NCBI GenBank assembly: GCA_910575585.1
Contig: CAJTGF010000009.1
Coordinates: 1-64,000, forward strand
DNA: 64,000 nt
Reading direction: 5' to 3'
DNA from: Clostridiaceae bacterium
GTDB lineage: Bacteria; Bacillota; Clostridia; Lachnospirales; Lachnospiraceae
Position 1 is the first letter of the stretch. Every line of letters starts with the position of its first letter. Of the stretch, positions 1 to 8,132 are shown in pieces. The notes beneath the pieces were generated by a model. It had not been told where the DNA came from. It worked only from the letters and a program-made list of their open reading frames with translations, and did not search any database. A program made the position numbers and the translations under genes.

Positions 1-112
1 ACTCAATTATACCAAACCAGACGGTTTCATGCTATCTTATTGCCAGTTTTTATTGTATTTTCAAGGTGCATAGGCACTTATTCAAGTGCGAAGTTTGAGT
101 CTCTTATAAAAA

Positions 113-145
113 CTCGCCTCTCTCTTTTCTCAAAGCAAGCGGAGT
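113..145 (-). pseudogene. short remnant of a large serine recombinase gene
   Basis: About 31 bases match the recombinase gene at 44806-44838 with roughly three mismatches. On the minus strand both read as a P-L-A-L-R-K-E-R-G segment, the linker after the recombinase domain. The open frame ends at once on either side. The match is short, so homology is likely but not proven. Confidence 0.35.
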
Positions 146-248
146 CTAACTGCTATGAACAATTTATCATCTGCTCATAGTCCATCTGCTCCTCCCCATA
201 AAACAGGACTCTCGTTTCCAGGAATCCTGTTTTTATAATCCTCTTAAA

Positions 249-357
249 CTGTAACGCTTTTTGTTAGGTACGCTATAATAAGGCTAAATTATTTTGAAAA
301 CCGTTGATGTTACGGTATTTATCGAGTTATAGCGTACGTAATTTGAATTCGTTACAG
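249..357. repeat. nested inverted repeat, about 109 bp
   Basis: CTGTAACG (249-256) pairs with CGTTACAG (350-357), and GTACGCTATAA (268-278) pairs with TTATAGCGTAC (327-337). The arms are separated by 11- and 12-nt internal loops around a 48-nt centre. No promoter or coding frame is evident inside. It could be a small non-autonomous element or a structured transcript. Confidence 0.4.
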
Positions 358-572
358 ATTAAATTTATCCCTTTTTGGAAAAGTATTCCTAATTAGCCTT
401 TCTCCCATAAGGCTTCTTACCTAAGACAATTTTGGCGTTTTAATGTACCACAGAATTCTTCCATACAGCTAATGGCTGTCTCAACAGCACTATAACATAC
501 TCAGGAGCCGTCCACTCTCCCTCTCCTTCACTTGCAAAAAGTGACAATATCCGTTCCAATGTAGCAGGGCAT

Positions 573-640
573 AAAAAATAGGGATAAAGCAAGTTCATCC
601 ACTTCGTGGTTTTCCTAACTTTATCCCTTGTTATACAGCC
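573..640 (-). other. P'-arm copy with built-in terminator (copy D side)
   Basis: On the minus strand this follows the sigK 3'-end copy at 651-716. It is closely similar to the sequence just inside the split of the real sigK at 60024-60092: GGCTGT, then AGGGATAAAG pairing with CTTTATCCCT, then a T-rich run. AGGGATAAAG lies at 580-589 and CTTTATCCCT at 619-628. It is read as the P' arm of a related sigK-targeting element, and the hairpin plus T-run would act as an intrinsic terminator. Confidence 0.55.
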
Positions 641-650
641 AAATTCTCTC

Positions 651-716
651 CTACCCCACACCCCCCATCCCTGCCCTTAACTTCTCCACCGCCTTCTTCT
701 CGATCCTGCTCACATA
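651..716 (-). pseudogene. sigK: sigK 3'-end copy D with adjoining P arm
   Basis: On the minus strand this encodes Y-V-S-R-I-E-K-K-A-V-E-K-L-R-A-G-M-G-G-V-G and then TAG, which is the end of SigK region 4.2. Upstream (717-740) it carries the same P half-site as copy A: TTATCCCTAACTTGACAGG and then AGAG up to the TA at 715-716. It lacks the first 189 codons and cannot act alone. Recombination with the attL at 60097 would give a full-length SigK with a different tail. Confidence 0.75.
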
Positions 717-747
717 CTCTCCTGTCAAGTTAGGGATAAAAAATTCC

Positions 748-2436
748 TCAGCTTTTTATCAAAACTTCCTTTCCTTCAAAGGCAAAGCCATATTTCCGAA
801 TACGGTCACCAGAAAATCCCCTGCTCTCCAAATCTGCCTGATACCGCTGTTCCTCAATCTGTTTCAGCGCAGCATCTGCAGTGTCCTCCAGAGATTTCTC
901 TTCGCCAGAATCCTTGACTTTAAATTCTATGATTATGGCATTGTCCGTTCCGTTTTTCGGCTCCATCATCACATCATATCTTCCGAAGCCACTCTCCCGG
1001 TTGGAGGTAATGATGTAGCGATCTGCCAGTTCCACGGCCAACCCCAGTACAAAGCCGTGGTAGAACCTCTCCGGCTGTGTCTCCATAGAGGGATTTCTTC
1101 CGCTGTCGAAATAGCTGAACGTGGCCAGGGCTACCCGGTTCATGTAAGCGTTCATGGACTTTACATCATCTTGCAAAAGCGCCCTGATAAAGCCGTTGTA
1201 GACCGTCCCGGAACGGGTAAACCATTTCCGAATCATCTTTTGGAACATAATCTGTACTTCCTTATTCGTCAGCGCCAACTCATACAGATCCGCTCCCGTG
1301 TCCTCATTTAATTCGTAACTCTCCGCTTTCAGGTATCCACATGCCAGGAACAGGCTCCAGATAGCGTTCTCATCTGCGTCTAACTGGTCAAAAATAATCT
1401 GTTCATCGATTTCCTTGTACAGATGCCCGCCTTTCAACAGGTTCTCCATGGATATTTTTATGTCTGTGCTTCCCTCCCGTATCAGCTTATCCACCAGTCC
1501 GTTGCTGCTGGTGTTGGCCCAGTAGGTGGAAAGCCTTTTTTTATCCAGATAATTGATAATCGACCATGGATTATAGATATCCTTCCTCTTTCCAAATGTA
1601 AAGCCATCATACCAGTCTTTTACAGCCAGCCGGTTTTCATACAGACCACATTCCTGCAATGCCGTCCATACCTCTTTCTCCGTAAACCCGAAGCTGTCTT
1701 CATATTTCTCCGATGTAGCAGTCACTACTTCCAGATTATTTAAATCAGAGAAAATGGACTCCTTGCTTATTCTTGTGATTCCCGTCATAACCGCCCGCTC
1801 CAGATACGGGTTCGTCTTGAATGTGGAATTGAACAGACACCTTATAAATTCCGCCATATCTTTCCAATAACCGTATACCCAAGCTTCCTGGAGAGGCGTG
1901 TCGTATTCGTCCAGCAAAATAATAACTTTTTTCCCATAATAACCTGATAGATAACCCGACAGATTTTTGAGAGAGTACGCAGCCTCAGAATCCGTCATTT
2001 CTACCAAAACCTTGCGAAAGCGTTCTGTTTCCCCTTCCTTCAGGCTCCCTCCTGTCAGCAGGAAATCATACCTGCGGTATACTTCTTCGATAAGCATACA
2101 AATCTTTTCCCTTGCCGAGGCAAAGGTATTGGCCTTTACATCCGCAAAGCTTAGGTAAATTACGGGCATACTTCCCTGAAGTTTGTGGTATTTCTCATTC
2201 TTCCATATGGATAAACCCTGAAACACCTCTCCCTGCCCCGCATATTGTACAGATAAGAATCGCTCCAACATGTTCATATTCAGGGTTTTTCCAAACCTTC
2301 TGGGACGAGTGATCAAAGTTACATCATCTTTGCTTTCCCACCATTCTTTGATAAAATCAGTCTTATCCACATAAAAGCAATGGTTTTCTATTAACTTTTC
2401 AAAACTCTGGATTCCTATCCCTATGGTTCTGGCCAT
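748..2436 (-). CDS. AAA-ATPase-like / PD-(D/E)XK nuclease family protein
   Basis: The protein has 562 residues and appears full length. The N-terminal AAA-ATPase_like domain has the family's R-P-R-R-F-G-K-T P-loop at residues 44-51 and an I-I-L-L-D-E-Y-D Walker B-like segment near residue 170. The C-terminal end carries a PD-(D/E)XK (DUF1703-like) core: G-F-G-R-Y-D then I-I-I-E-F-K-V, with D and E-x-K as the expected catalytic residues. Such proteins occur in many near-identical copies in gut Firmicutes and Bacteroidetes, and their function is unknown. The stop codon lies about 8 bp from the P arm of sigK copy D, and an internally deleted sister copy sits at 4362-5032 in the same relation to copy C. 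The gene therefore looks like cargo of a sigK-targeting unit. Confidence 0.85.
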   Translation of the reverse strand: MARTIGIGIQSFEKLIENHCFYVDKTDFIKEWWESKDDVTLITRPRRFGKTLNMNMLERFLSVQYAGQGEVFQGLSIWKNEKYHKLQGSMPVIYLSFADVKANTFASAREKICMLIEEVYRRYDFLLTGGSLKEGETERFRKVLVEMTDSEAAYSLKNLSGYLSGYYGKKVIILLDEYDTPLQEAWVYGYWKDMAEFIRCLFNSTFKTNPYLERAVMTGITRISKESIFSDLNNLEVVTATSEKYEDSFGFTEKEVWTALQECGLYENRLAVKDWYDGFTFGKRKDIYNPWSIINYLDKKRLSTYWANTSSNGLVDKLIREGSTDIKISMENLLKGGHLYKEIDEQIIFDQLDADENAIWSLFLACGYLKAESYELNEDTGADLYELALTNKEVQIMFQKMIRKWFTRSGTVYNGFIRALLQDDVKSMNAYMNRVALATFSYFDSGRNPSMETQPERFYHGFVLGLAVELADRYIITSNRESGFGRYDVMMEPKNGTDNAIIIEFKVKDSGEEKSLEDTADAALKQIEEQRYQADLESRGFSGDRIRKYGFAFEGKEVLIKS

Positions 2437-2590
2437 ATGATTACCCCCATTTATCTGAACTGCTTTATGAAATATACCTCATCTCTATTCTCAACAAACT
2501 TCTCTGATTCTAATAATCTCTTTACCATACTGGTCTCCTACCCATGACTTGCTGATTGGCATAATTATAATCGATTTCCTACCCTTTTAC
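2437..2590. other. short intergenic stretch
   Basis: Upstream region of the AAA-ATPase gene. No gene is seen, and no clear promoter could be assigned. Confidence 0.3.
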
Positions 2591-2695
2591 AAGAAAAAGG
2601 ATAAAGCAAGTTCCAACTTCATTTTCCCCTGCTTTACCCTATATTCATTCTTCTTACCCCGCACACTCCATCACCAGGTTCCGTCCACAAAGTCA
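2591..2695 (-). pseudogene. sigK: sigK tail fragment plus decayed P' arm (copy E)
   Basis: On the minus strand, 2695-2655 ends in V-M-E-C-A-G and then TAA, matching the V-G-M-E-C-S-G tail of the sigK 3' copies. It runs into a degenerate P' arm with AGGATAAAGC (2599-2608) opposite GCTTTACCCT (2631-2640). The order sigK tail then P' arm is the same as at 540-716. The VSRIEK helix is missing, so only the tail survives. Similarity is clear on alignment but eroded. Confidence 0.45.
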
Positions 2696-2699
2696 TCAT

Positions 2700-3032
2700 C
2701 TATTTTTTCCGGCGGCTCAGACCACCCCAGAGGAAAACGGTAAATTTCACGCCCACCAGCCCCGCGTCCCTCAAATCCGCCAAATCCCGCTGCAAAAGAC
2801 ACATATTATAGGGAAATATTTCACAGACATCAAAAAACTGAACAATGACATACTGACAAACCATTTCATAAAGCCGCAGCTGCCGTTCAATCCGCGGTAG
2901 ATTTTCCCTTTCACTCATAAACTTCCTTAATTCCTCTCCCCAAAAAGAAAAACTGGTACTTCGCGGGTTACCGTTCGCACCATGACTAATCACTCCGCTG
3001 ATTAGCCATGAACCATCGTCCCGCAAAATCAT
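2700..3032 (-). pseudogene. possible fragment of a WYL/HTH-type regulator
   Basis: This is a 110-codon frame. Its second half reads L-P-R-I-E-R-Q-L-R-L-Y-E-M and then L-L-Q-R-D-L-A-D-L-R-D-A-G-L-V, which resembles the N-terminal helix-turn-helix of clostridial WYL-domain regulators (a QRD-x3-L-x-D-A-G pattern). The first 35 residues have no recognisable character and overlap nothing known. No WYL domain follows, so it would be a relic. Assignment is weak. Confidence 0.25.
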
Positions 3033-3071
3033 TTTTTCGGCGGGAGCATCCTATTGCGGCGGCTTTGACTA

Positions 3072-3678
3072 GCCGTTTGCTCACTGCCATGAACTGGAGT
3101 ATTTTGAAGTAGAAGAAGGAAACCAGGAATTTTCCGCCGAGGACGGTGTCCTGTTTGATCGTAGCAAATCCAGCCTGTTTTGCTGCCCTGCAAAAAAATC
3201 CGGCGGCAGTTACCGGATTCCTGAAGGGGGCATGGACATTGACAACTGCGCCTTTCAGGGCTGTTTGGGACTGACGGAGATCATCATTCCTTCGACGGTG
3301 ACATTTATCGGGGACTGGGCTTTTGACGGCTGCTTTGGGCTGAAAGTTCTTTGTCTCCCACAGCAGATAAGAACGAAAAGCCTTGGCGATTTCATTTTCC
3401 GCAGCTGTGTCTCCCTGGCGGAGATGACGATTCCAAATGGCGTGGAACTTATCGGCTGGGGCGCATTTCAAGGCTGTGTGTCGCTGAAATACATATCTTT
3501 ACCCGGCACGGTGCGGTATATCCGTAAGGACGCCTTTCACGGCTGCGCTTCTCTGTCCAGAATACTATTTCGCGGGACGCCGCAGCAATGGGAGAAAATC
3601 ACGATAGAGGAAGGCAATGGAGTGCTTACCGCCGCCAAAAAATATACCCAAAGGACACCCCTACTCCGTTTGACGTAA
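3072..3678 (+). pseudogene. BspA/TpLRR leucine-rich-repeat protein fragment
   Basis: The frame is open from just after a TAG at 3069-3071, and the first ATG is at 3232. It encodes LRR_5-type repeats of about 23 residues with the signature A-F-x-G-C-x-x-L-x-x-I-x-I-P, seen at least four times (for example C-A-F-Q-G-C, W-A-F-D-G-C, G-A-F-Q-G-C, D-A-F-H-G-C). These occur in cell-surface proteins of gut and oral bacteria. There is no signal peptide, start or anchor. It runs directly into a Uma2 nuclease fragment in another frame, so both ends are rearranged. Confidence 0.6.
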
Positions 3679-4022
3679 AACTCTCTGATCATCCCCTTAC
3701 CATTGTCCAGCCCGACATCATGATCGTATGTGATAAAGACAAACTGGATGGGAATCGCTGCAACGGCGCACCCGATTTTATCATTGAGATTGTTTCCCCT
3801 GGCAATCCGGCAGATGATTATATCCGCAAACTCTACTATTATAAAAATACCGGAGTCCGCGAGTACTGGATCGTAGATCCCCGCCGTAAGATAGTGACAG
3901 TCAACTATTTTGAAGGAAATTTGCTGAACATTCAGTATTCTTTTGAATCTACAATCAAAGTTAATATCTATGATGATTTGTACATCAACTTCTTTGATAT
4001 CGCTGATTTGCTAACTATTTAG
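3657..4022 (+). pseudogene. Uma2-family (DUF820) PD-(D/E)XK nuclease, 3' part
   Basis: The last 121 codons match the Uma2 family: V-Q-P-D-I-M-I-V-C-D, then C-N-G-A-P-D-F-I-I-E-I-V-S-P, then D-Y-I-R-K-L-Y-Y-Y-K, then G-V-R-E-Y-W-I-V-D-P. The catalytic D, E and K positions are present. The usual N-terminal 60 or so residues are missing. The upstream part of the open frame (from 3588) is the LRR fragment read out of frame. It is a broken gene joined to the LRR relic by deletion or recombination. Confidence 0.6.
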
Positions 4023-4210
4023 CCCCCAAAAGGGGGGGGCGGGGTATTTCTGGTATGCTCCCTTCTAGAGTAGACAAGTGAAATAAAAATTTGTTACTTA
4101 GGAGGAAGCATATTATTTCCTTTACCTTATCTTTCATTGCCTTTCCCCGTCTTTGGGCAGGCTTTACCAATAACTTTCTGCCAATACATACATTCTAAAA
4201 AGTCAAAAAC

Positions 4211-4253
4211 AGAGATAATGTGCATTAATTATCTTTCGATCCACATTATCTCT
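4211..4253 (-). terminator. intrinsic terminator after sigK 3' copy C
   Basis: A 12-bp stem pairs AGAGATAATGTG (4211-4222) with CACATTATCTCT (4242-4253), with a 19-nt loop. On the minus strand it is followed by a T-rich run (GTTTTTGACTTTTT). It lies 17 bp beyond the stop of sigK copy C, suggesting this copy once ended a real sigK transcript. Confidence 0.7.
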
Positions 4254-4269
4254 CTTATATAATTTCAGC

Positions 4270-4335
4270 CTACCCCAAACACTCCATCCCCACCCGCAAT
4301 TTCTCCACCGCCTTCTTCTCAATTCTAGACACATA
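4270..4335 (-). pseudogene. sigK: sigK 3'-end copy C with adjoining P arm
   Basis: Minus-strand reading gives Y-V-S-R-I-E-K-K-A-V-E-K-L-R-V-G-M-E-C-L-G and TAG, nearly identical to copy A. The P half-site lies at 4334-4358, with one change in its outer arm (TTAGCCCTA instead of TTATCCCTA). The TA crossover is at 4334-4335. It is followed by its own terminator. Confidence 0.75.
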
Positions 4336-4361
4336 CTCTCCTGTCAAGTTAGGGCTAAAAA

Positions 4362-5032
4362 TTATTGTATCAGCACGGTTTTTCCCTCAAATGCAAATCC
4401 ATATTTGCGAATCCGTTCTGATGCAATCCCCCTGGCTTCTAAAGCTGACGCATATTGCTGTTCTTCAATCTGTCTCAATGCGGCATTTGCGGTATCTTCC
4501 ACAGACCTCTCTTCTCCGGAATCCCTGACCTTAAATTCTATGATTATGGCATTGTCTGTTTCATTTTTCGGCTCCATCATCACATCATATCTTCCAAAAC
4601 CGCTTTCCCGGTTGGATGTGATGACATAGCGGTCTGCCAGCTCCACAGTCAGTCCCAATACAAAGCCATGGTAAAACCGTTCAGGTTCAGATTTCTCTGA
4701 TGGTTTTGTCCCGCTATCGAAATCTTTTCTTAATATACGGCTATCCAGCAAAAAATCACCGGACAAGTTCCCTGGAGTTTTCGATATTTTTCATCATTCC
4801 ATATAGCCAGGCCCTCAAATATCTCCCCCTGCCCTGAATACTCAATAGATAAAAAGCGTTCCAGCATACTCATATTCAGAGTTTTTCCAAACCTTCTTGG
4901 ACGGGTAATCAGGGTTACATCATCTCCATTTTCCCACCATTTCTTGATAAAATTGGTCTTATCAATATAAAAATAGTGGTTCTCTATTAATTTTTCAAAG
5001 CTCTGGATTCCTATCCCCACTGTCCTTGCCAT
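4362..5032 (-). pseudogene. internally deleted AAA-ATPase/PD-(D/E)XK gene
   Basis: This is a sister of the intact gene at 748-2436. The 5' part (4730-5032) keeps the P-loop R-P-R-R-F-G-K-T and about 90 N-terminal residues. The 3' part (4362-4766, another frame) keeps the PD-(D/E)XK end from R-F-Y-H-G-F-V-L-G onward. Roughly 330 central codons are gone, and the two parts meet out of frame near 4730-4766. Like the intact copy, it ends next to a P arm and a sigK 3' copy (C). Confidence 0.85.
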
Positions 5033-5106
5033 GATACCACCTCCATATATGTACCTTTTCGTGTGGAGTATTTATCATTGACTGCTTACTTTAATCCCTG
5101 CCTGTT

Positions 5107-5190
5107 CTAATTGGATATCATCAAATCTCCCCTTCTGCCCATCCCCACCCGCAGCTTCTCCTCCGCCTTCTTCTCGCTCCTTAACACATA
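5107..5190 (-). pseudogene. sigK: sigK 3'-end copy B (decayed)
   Basis: Minus-strand reading begins Y-V-L-R-S-E-K-K-A-E-E-K-L-R-V-G-M-G, with several substitutions against copies A and C, and then an unrelated tail to TAG. The neighbouring P arm keeps ACAGGAGAGTATG but its outer part is eroded (CCCGCTATCTTA). It lies just beyond the end of the polysaccharide operon, and is the most degraded of the 66-bp copies. Confidence 0.6.
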
Positions 5191-5322
5191 CTCTCCTGTT
5201 AAGATAGCGGGAATTAAATGTTATGACGCGCCAATGTCTTTCCAGACAGATGGATTCTACAGAACATCTGAAAGAAGAGTCATCACAGACTGAATTTATT
5301 CCTCGTTATTCCCCAAATCAAA

Positions 5323-5841
5323 CTAATTATTAAAAATCACAAACCTGACAATGTCCTGATATTTCCCATCTGCATCCATAGCCTCATCCTTCAAAATCGC
5401 TTCTGTCATAAATCCGGCGCATTTGAGCAGATTCGCTTCATCCAGAAACTTATAGAACACATAGGAATAAACTTTATGCATTCCCATTTTCCTGAATGCC
5501 TTCTCCAAAAGCATCCTCACAGCGATACTCTGGCTTTCTGTATCCCATTCCTGATCATCACTTGTAAAAATACATAATTCACAGCGCTTGTTTGTACGAT
5601 CAATATCTTTAAGATAAGCTGTTGCAATGGGATAAGACGAGACACCAAAATCCTCATCTATCCGCTCTACAATATATTGCTGATACAATCCGGTCTCAAT
5701 GTAAGTATGATAGAACGCCTCATTAGATTCCAATGTAATTGGTTGCTGGTTCAGGCAATGTGCCGACACGCTGGGCGTATTCCGCCATTTTACGATATTC
5801 GGTCCGTCATCTAATGTAATGGATCTTAAATATATCCGCAT
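5323..5841 (-). CDS. GNAT-family N-acetyltransferase
   Basis: The protein has 172 residues and resembles RimJ/RimL/PseH-type acetyltransferases. It begins M-R-I-Y-L-R-S-I-T-L-D-D-G-P-N-I-V-K-W-R-N, with a mid-protein A-V-R-M-L-L-E-K-A-F-R-K-M-G-M-H-K-V segment typical of the acetyl-CoA-binding helix and next strand. It is the last gene of the polysaccharide operon, 36 bp after the WecD-like gene, so it probably acylates an amino sugar or nucleotide-sugar intermediate. No classic Q-x-x-G-x-G/A loop is obvious, so the substrate cannot be read from sequence. It lies between the operon and the sigK 3' copies. Confidence 0.7.
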   Translation of the reverse strand: MRIYLRSITLDDGPNIVKWRNTPSVSAHCLNQQPITLESNEAFYHTYIETGLYQQYIVERIDEDFGVSSYPIATAYLKDIDRTNKRCELCIFTSDDQEWDTESQSIAVRMLLEKAFRKMGMHKVYSYVFYKFLDEANLLKCAGFMTEAILKDEAMDADGKYQDIVRFVIFNN

Positions 5842-5877
5842 GATAATCTCTCCTTAAATATTGTTTTTTCAAACAAA

Positions 5878-6633
5878 CTATTGATGCTTGATCAGAACGT
5901 AATTCATTTCTTTTATGTGGAATCCATATTGTATATGCAGACGTAATATGGGCAAATTATTAGAGGACACTGTGCTAATAACCGTTTTCCCGCCAAGCCT
6001 CCTACAAGATTCCAGTTCTGTATATAAAACAAGAAATCCCAATCCCCTGTCCATGGCTTCACCAAACACTCCCCCCAGCAAACCATAACATATTTGCTTA
6101 GTATCAGGCTGACTGTTTATATTAAAAGCAACGGGGGTATCTTTATAGAAGGCCACCTCTAAACTTGCGCCTTTATTTATCGCATCACAACACCAGTTGT
6201 AATATCTCTTTCCCGCAAGTTTCTTTGAAAATATAGGATCCAAGGCTATTCGGTCTGTGGAAAAAATTGCGCCTTCGGCAATCTCATCAAGTACCTTTTC
6301 CCTAATCTCTTTTACAGCAGTTTCTACTCTTAAATGTGGCACAAAACGATTATACATAGAAGGTAATTTTGTATTTCTAACATCCCCAGCCAGCTTAAAA
6401 GCCACTTCAATGACGGAATATCCACATTTTTGTCCTGTGCATAACAAATTATAATTGTCTGTAGGAATTTTTAAAACACTATATGGCACGGATATTCGGT
6501 TTAACTCTGTCTCAAGCTTATCTCCACAGTCATTACTGCTGCATACTATTTCGATAACGTCGACTCCTAAATTCTCTTTTTCCCAAAACGCATTAATTAT
6601 CTTCATAATATTCCTCTTGTTAACTACCTTCAA
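5878..6633 (-). CDS. GNAT-like acyltransferase, possibly WecD-type
   Basis: The protein has 251 residues. The second half has a GNAT layout: Y-Y-N-W-C-C-D-A-I-N-K-G, then V-A-F-Y-K-D-T-P-V-A-F-N-I, G-L-L-G-G-V-F, L-G-F-L-V-L-Y-T-E, and finally S-S-N-N-L-P-I-L-R-L-H-I-Q-Y-G-F, the N-x-P-x-x-x-L-Y-x-x-x-G-F motif of the fold's last helix. TDP-fucosamine acetyltransferase WecD has a similar two-part build. A WecE-like aminotransferase is in the same operon, so N-acylation of a 4-amino-4,6-dideoxyhexose is a reasonable guess. The start may instead be the internal ATG nine codons in. Confidence 0.6.
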   Translation of the reverse strand: MKVVNKRNIMKIINAFWEKENLGVDVIEIVCSSNDCGDKLETELNRISVPYSVLKIPTDNYNLLCTGQKCGYSVIEVAFKLAGDVRNTKLPSMYNRFVPHLRVETAVKEIREKVLDEIAEGAIFSTDRIALDPIFSKKLAGKRYYNWCCDAINKGASLEVAFYKDTPVAFNINSQPDTKQICYGLLGGVFGEAMDRGLGFLVLYTELESCRRLGGKTVISTVSSNNLPILRLHIQYGFHIKEMNYVLIKHQ

Positions 6634-6642
6634 TCCTTACGT

Positions 6643-7175
6643 TTAGATGTCTGCTATCTTGGCCACAACAATGATGCTGCTTCCGAACGGAACCCGATCA
6701 GACTTTCTCATGAGTCCCCGCTCTATCATCTCAAATAGTTCCAAAACTACATTTATAATTGCAGAGTTTGACTTAAACTGTGACTGTGCAATTTTTTCCC
6801 GTTCTTCATCTGTACGGTCATTCCGCGTTTTTAACATCCCTATTTTTTCCATCAGTACCCTGATAAACAAAACAGGCACGAACAGGAAGCTCATAAAATA
6901 GCTTCGATAGCAAATATGGAATCCACAAGCTGTCACAAGCTCACACAGCGGGTTTATTCTGTATCTTCGAAAATGGCCTGTAGCGTTATCTTCTCTGCTC
7001 CACAGACACATAAATGCCGGAACAGTGATGATACAAGTACCCCCCTAGCCATCTTTTTATACAGTAGTTTTAAGAATCTCTCATCACCATCTGCATGCTC
7101 GGGAACATCCAAAAGAAGCAGCTGATTGATACATTCATCATTAACTATGTCATCTACTACAGTACCGCATAGGTT
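6643..7175 (-). pseudogene. class I SAM methyltransferase, 5'-truncated and frameshifted
   Basis: The 3' part (6643-7011 and just upstream) reads G-G-T-C-I-I-T-V-P-A-F-M-C-L-W-S-R-E-D and then G-H-F-R-R-Y, a typical Methyltransf_11/12 C-terminal half. The preceding part (to 7175) reads L-L-L-L-D-V-P-E-H-A-D-G-D-E-R-F-L-K in another frame. The shift falls at six G on the minus strand (7040-7045), where seven would restore the frame. The SAM-binding motif I region is absent, and the frame joins straight onto the stop of the upstream glycosyltransferase gene, so it is dead regardless of the G tract. Confidence 0.65.
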
Positions 7176-8117
7176 TCATTTCCCTTCGACGTTAATCGTA
7201 TTTTTTATAACATATTGTGGTGATTCATTTATACAAATATAAATCTTTCCTAAGTATTCCCCTATTAGTCCTAACAACAGCATCGTCAAACCCGATGAAA
7301 ATAAGATAATAGCCATAATGGAACTATACCCAATCGCTATAGATGGATCAACTATTTTCTTTATTATGATGGAAACACCAAATAAAAATCCAACTATAGC
7401 AAAAGTAATACCAAGCAGTGATGATATCCTTAAGGGTTTGACAGAAAAAGCTGTTAATCCATTGATAAATAATGATAGTGATTTTTTTAATGTAAACCCG
7501 GATGGATTTTCATCTGCTCTGTCTCTCTGCTCCATTGGAACAGAGCTCACATTTTTCGTTACTCTCAAGATCAGTCCCTCCAGGTACGGATAAGGATTCT
7601 TGTACTTGATTATTTCATCGCAGACATATTTTCTCATAGCACTGAAGTTTTCCATTCGTATATCTTCCGGTTTATCCAACAATATTCTTGTCATCCATAG
7701 ATTAATATCACTTCCAAATCTCTTATAAAATTTTTCTTTTTTTTGATAATACACAGCTGTTGCCACATCGCACGCCTGATTTTCCAAAAGTTCTATCAAT
7801 TTCCATAATTCATATGCAGGGCTCTGATAATCATCGTCCAGATTTACGATATAATCTCCTTTTGCATAGGAATACCCGGCCATTACAGCGCTATGCTTTC
7901 CCATGTTCCTGGCAAGATTTACAATCTTTATTTTATGATCTTTTTGAGCTAAGCGTTTCAGCACTTCATAAACCAAATCAGGAGAATTATCATTGACCGC
8001 AATTATCTCGTAATCGTATTCCGGCCTTTCCTTTACCGTCTTTTTTATTTCATCAATAACTAATTCAATCGTCTTTTCACTTCTATAGCATGGTATTACA
8101 AAGCTAAGCAGGCACAT
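7176..8117 (-). CDS. GT2 polyprenyl-phosphate glycosyltransferase (GtrB/ArnC-like)
   Basis: The protein has 313 residues. The N-terminal GT-A domain starts S-F-V-I-P-C-Y-R-S-E-K-T-I, has N-D-N-S-P-D and Y-I-V-N-L-D-D-D-Y-Q, the D-D-D being the metal/nucleotide motif. Two C-terminal membrane helices (about residues 230-255 and 262-290) are typical of DPM1/GtrB enzymes that load a sugar on undecaprenyl phosphate at the cytoplasmic face. The neighbouring ArnE/F-like pair and a GT-C-like protein suggest a side-chain module: load on carrier, flip, transfer outside. An N-terminal methionine with a nearby alternative start is possible. Confidence 0.85.
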   Translation of the reverse strand: MCLLSFVIPCYRSEKTIELVIDEIKKTVKERPEYDYEIIAVNDNSPDLVYEVLKRLAQKDHKIKIVNLARNMGKHSAVMAGYSYAKGDYIVNLDDDYQSPAYELWKLIELLENQACDVATAVYYQKKEKFYKRFGSDINLWMTRILLDKPEDIRMENFSAMRKYVCDEIIKYKNPYPYLEGLILRVTKNVSSVPMEQRDRADENPSGFTLKKSLSLFINGLTAFSVKPLRISSLLGITFAIVGFLFGVSIIIKKIVDPSIAIGYSSIMAIILFSSGLTMLLLGLIGEYLGKIYICINESPQYVIKNTINVEGK

Positions 8118-8132
8118 CCTGTCATTCCCCCG

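Larger units (their letters stand above)
1..440. other. gene-poor left edge with mobile-element debris
   Basis: No convincing gene is seen here. Two short stretches resemble parts of the serine-recombinase region further right. Bases 50-78 carry a TTTTCAAGGTGCA-type motif also present near 49985-50015, and bases 113-145 match the coding sequence of the first recombinase. A nested inverted repeat lies at 249-357. Together they suggest a decayed end of a related mobile element. Confidence 0.4.

Noticed and set aside
440-661. 73-codon minus-strand frame
   Set aside because: It covers the sigK copy D tail and the P' arm, and is explained as attachment-site sequence, not a gene.
628-1311. 227-codon plus-strand open frame
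   Set aside because: It lies fully opposite the AAA-ATPase/PD-(D/E)XK gene and a sigK copy, has no family motif, and is a shadow of the minus-strand codons.
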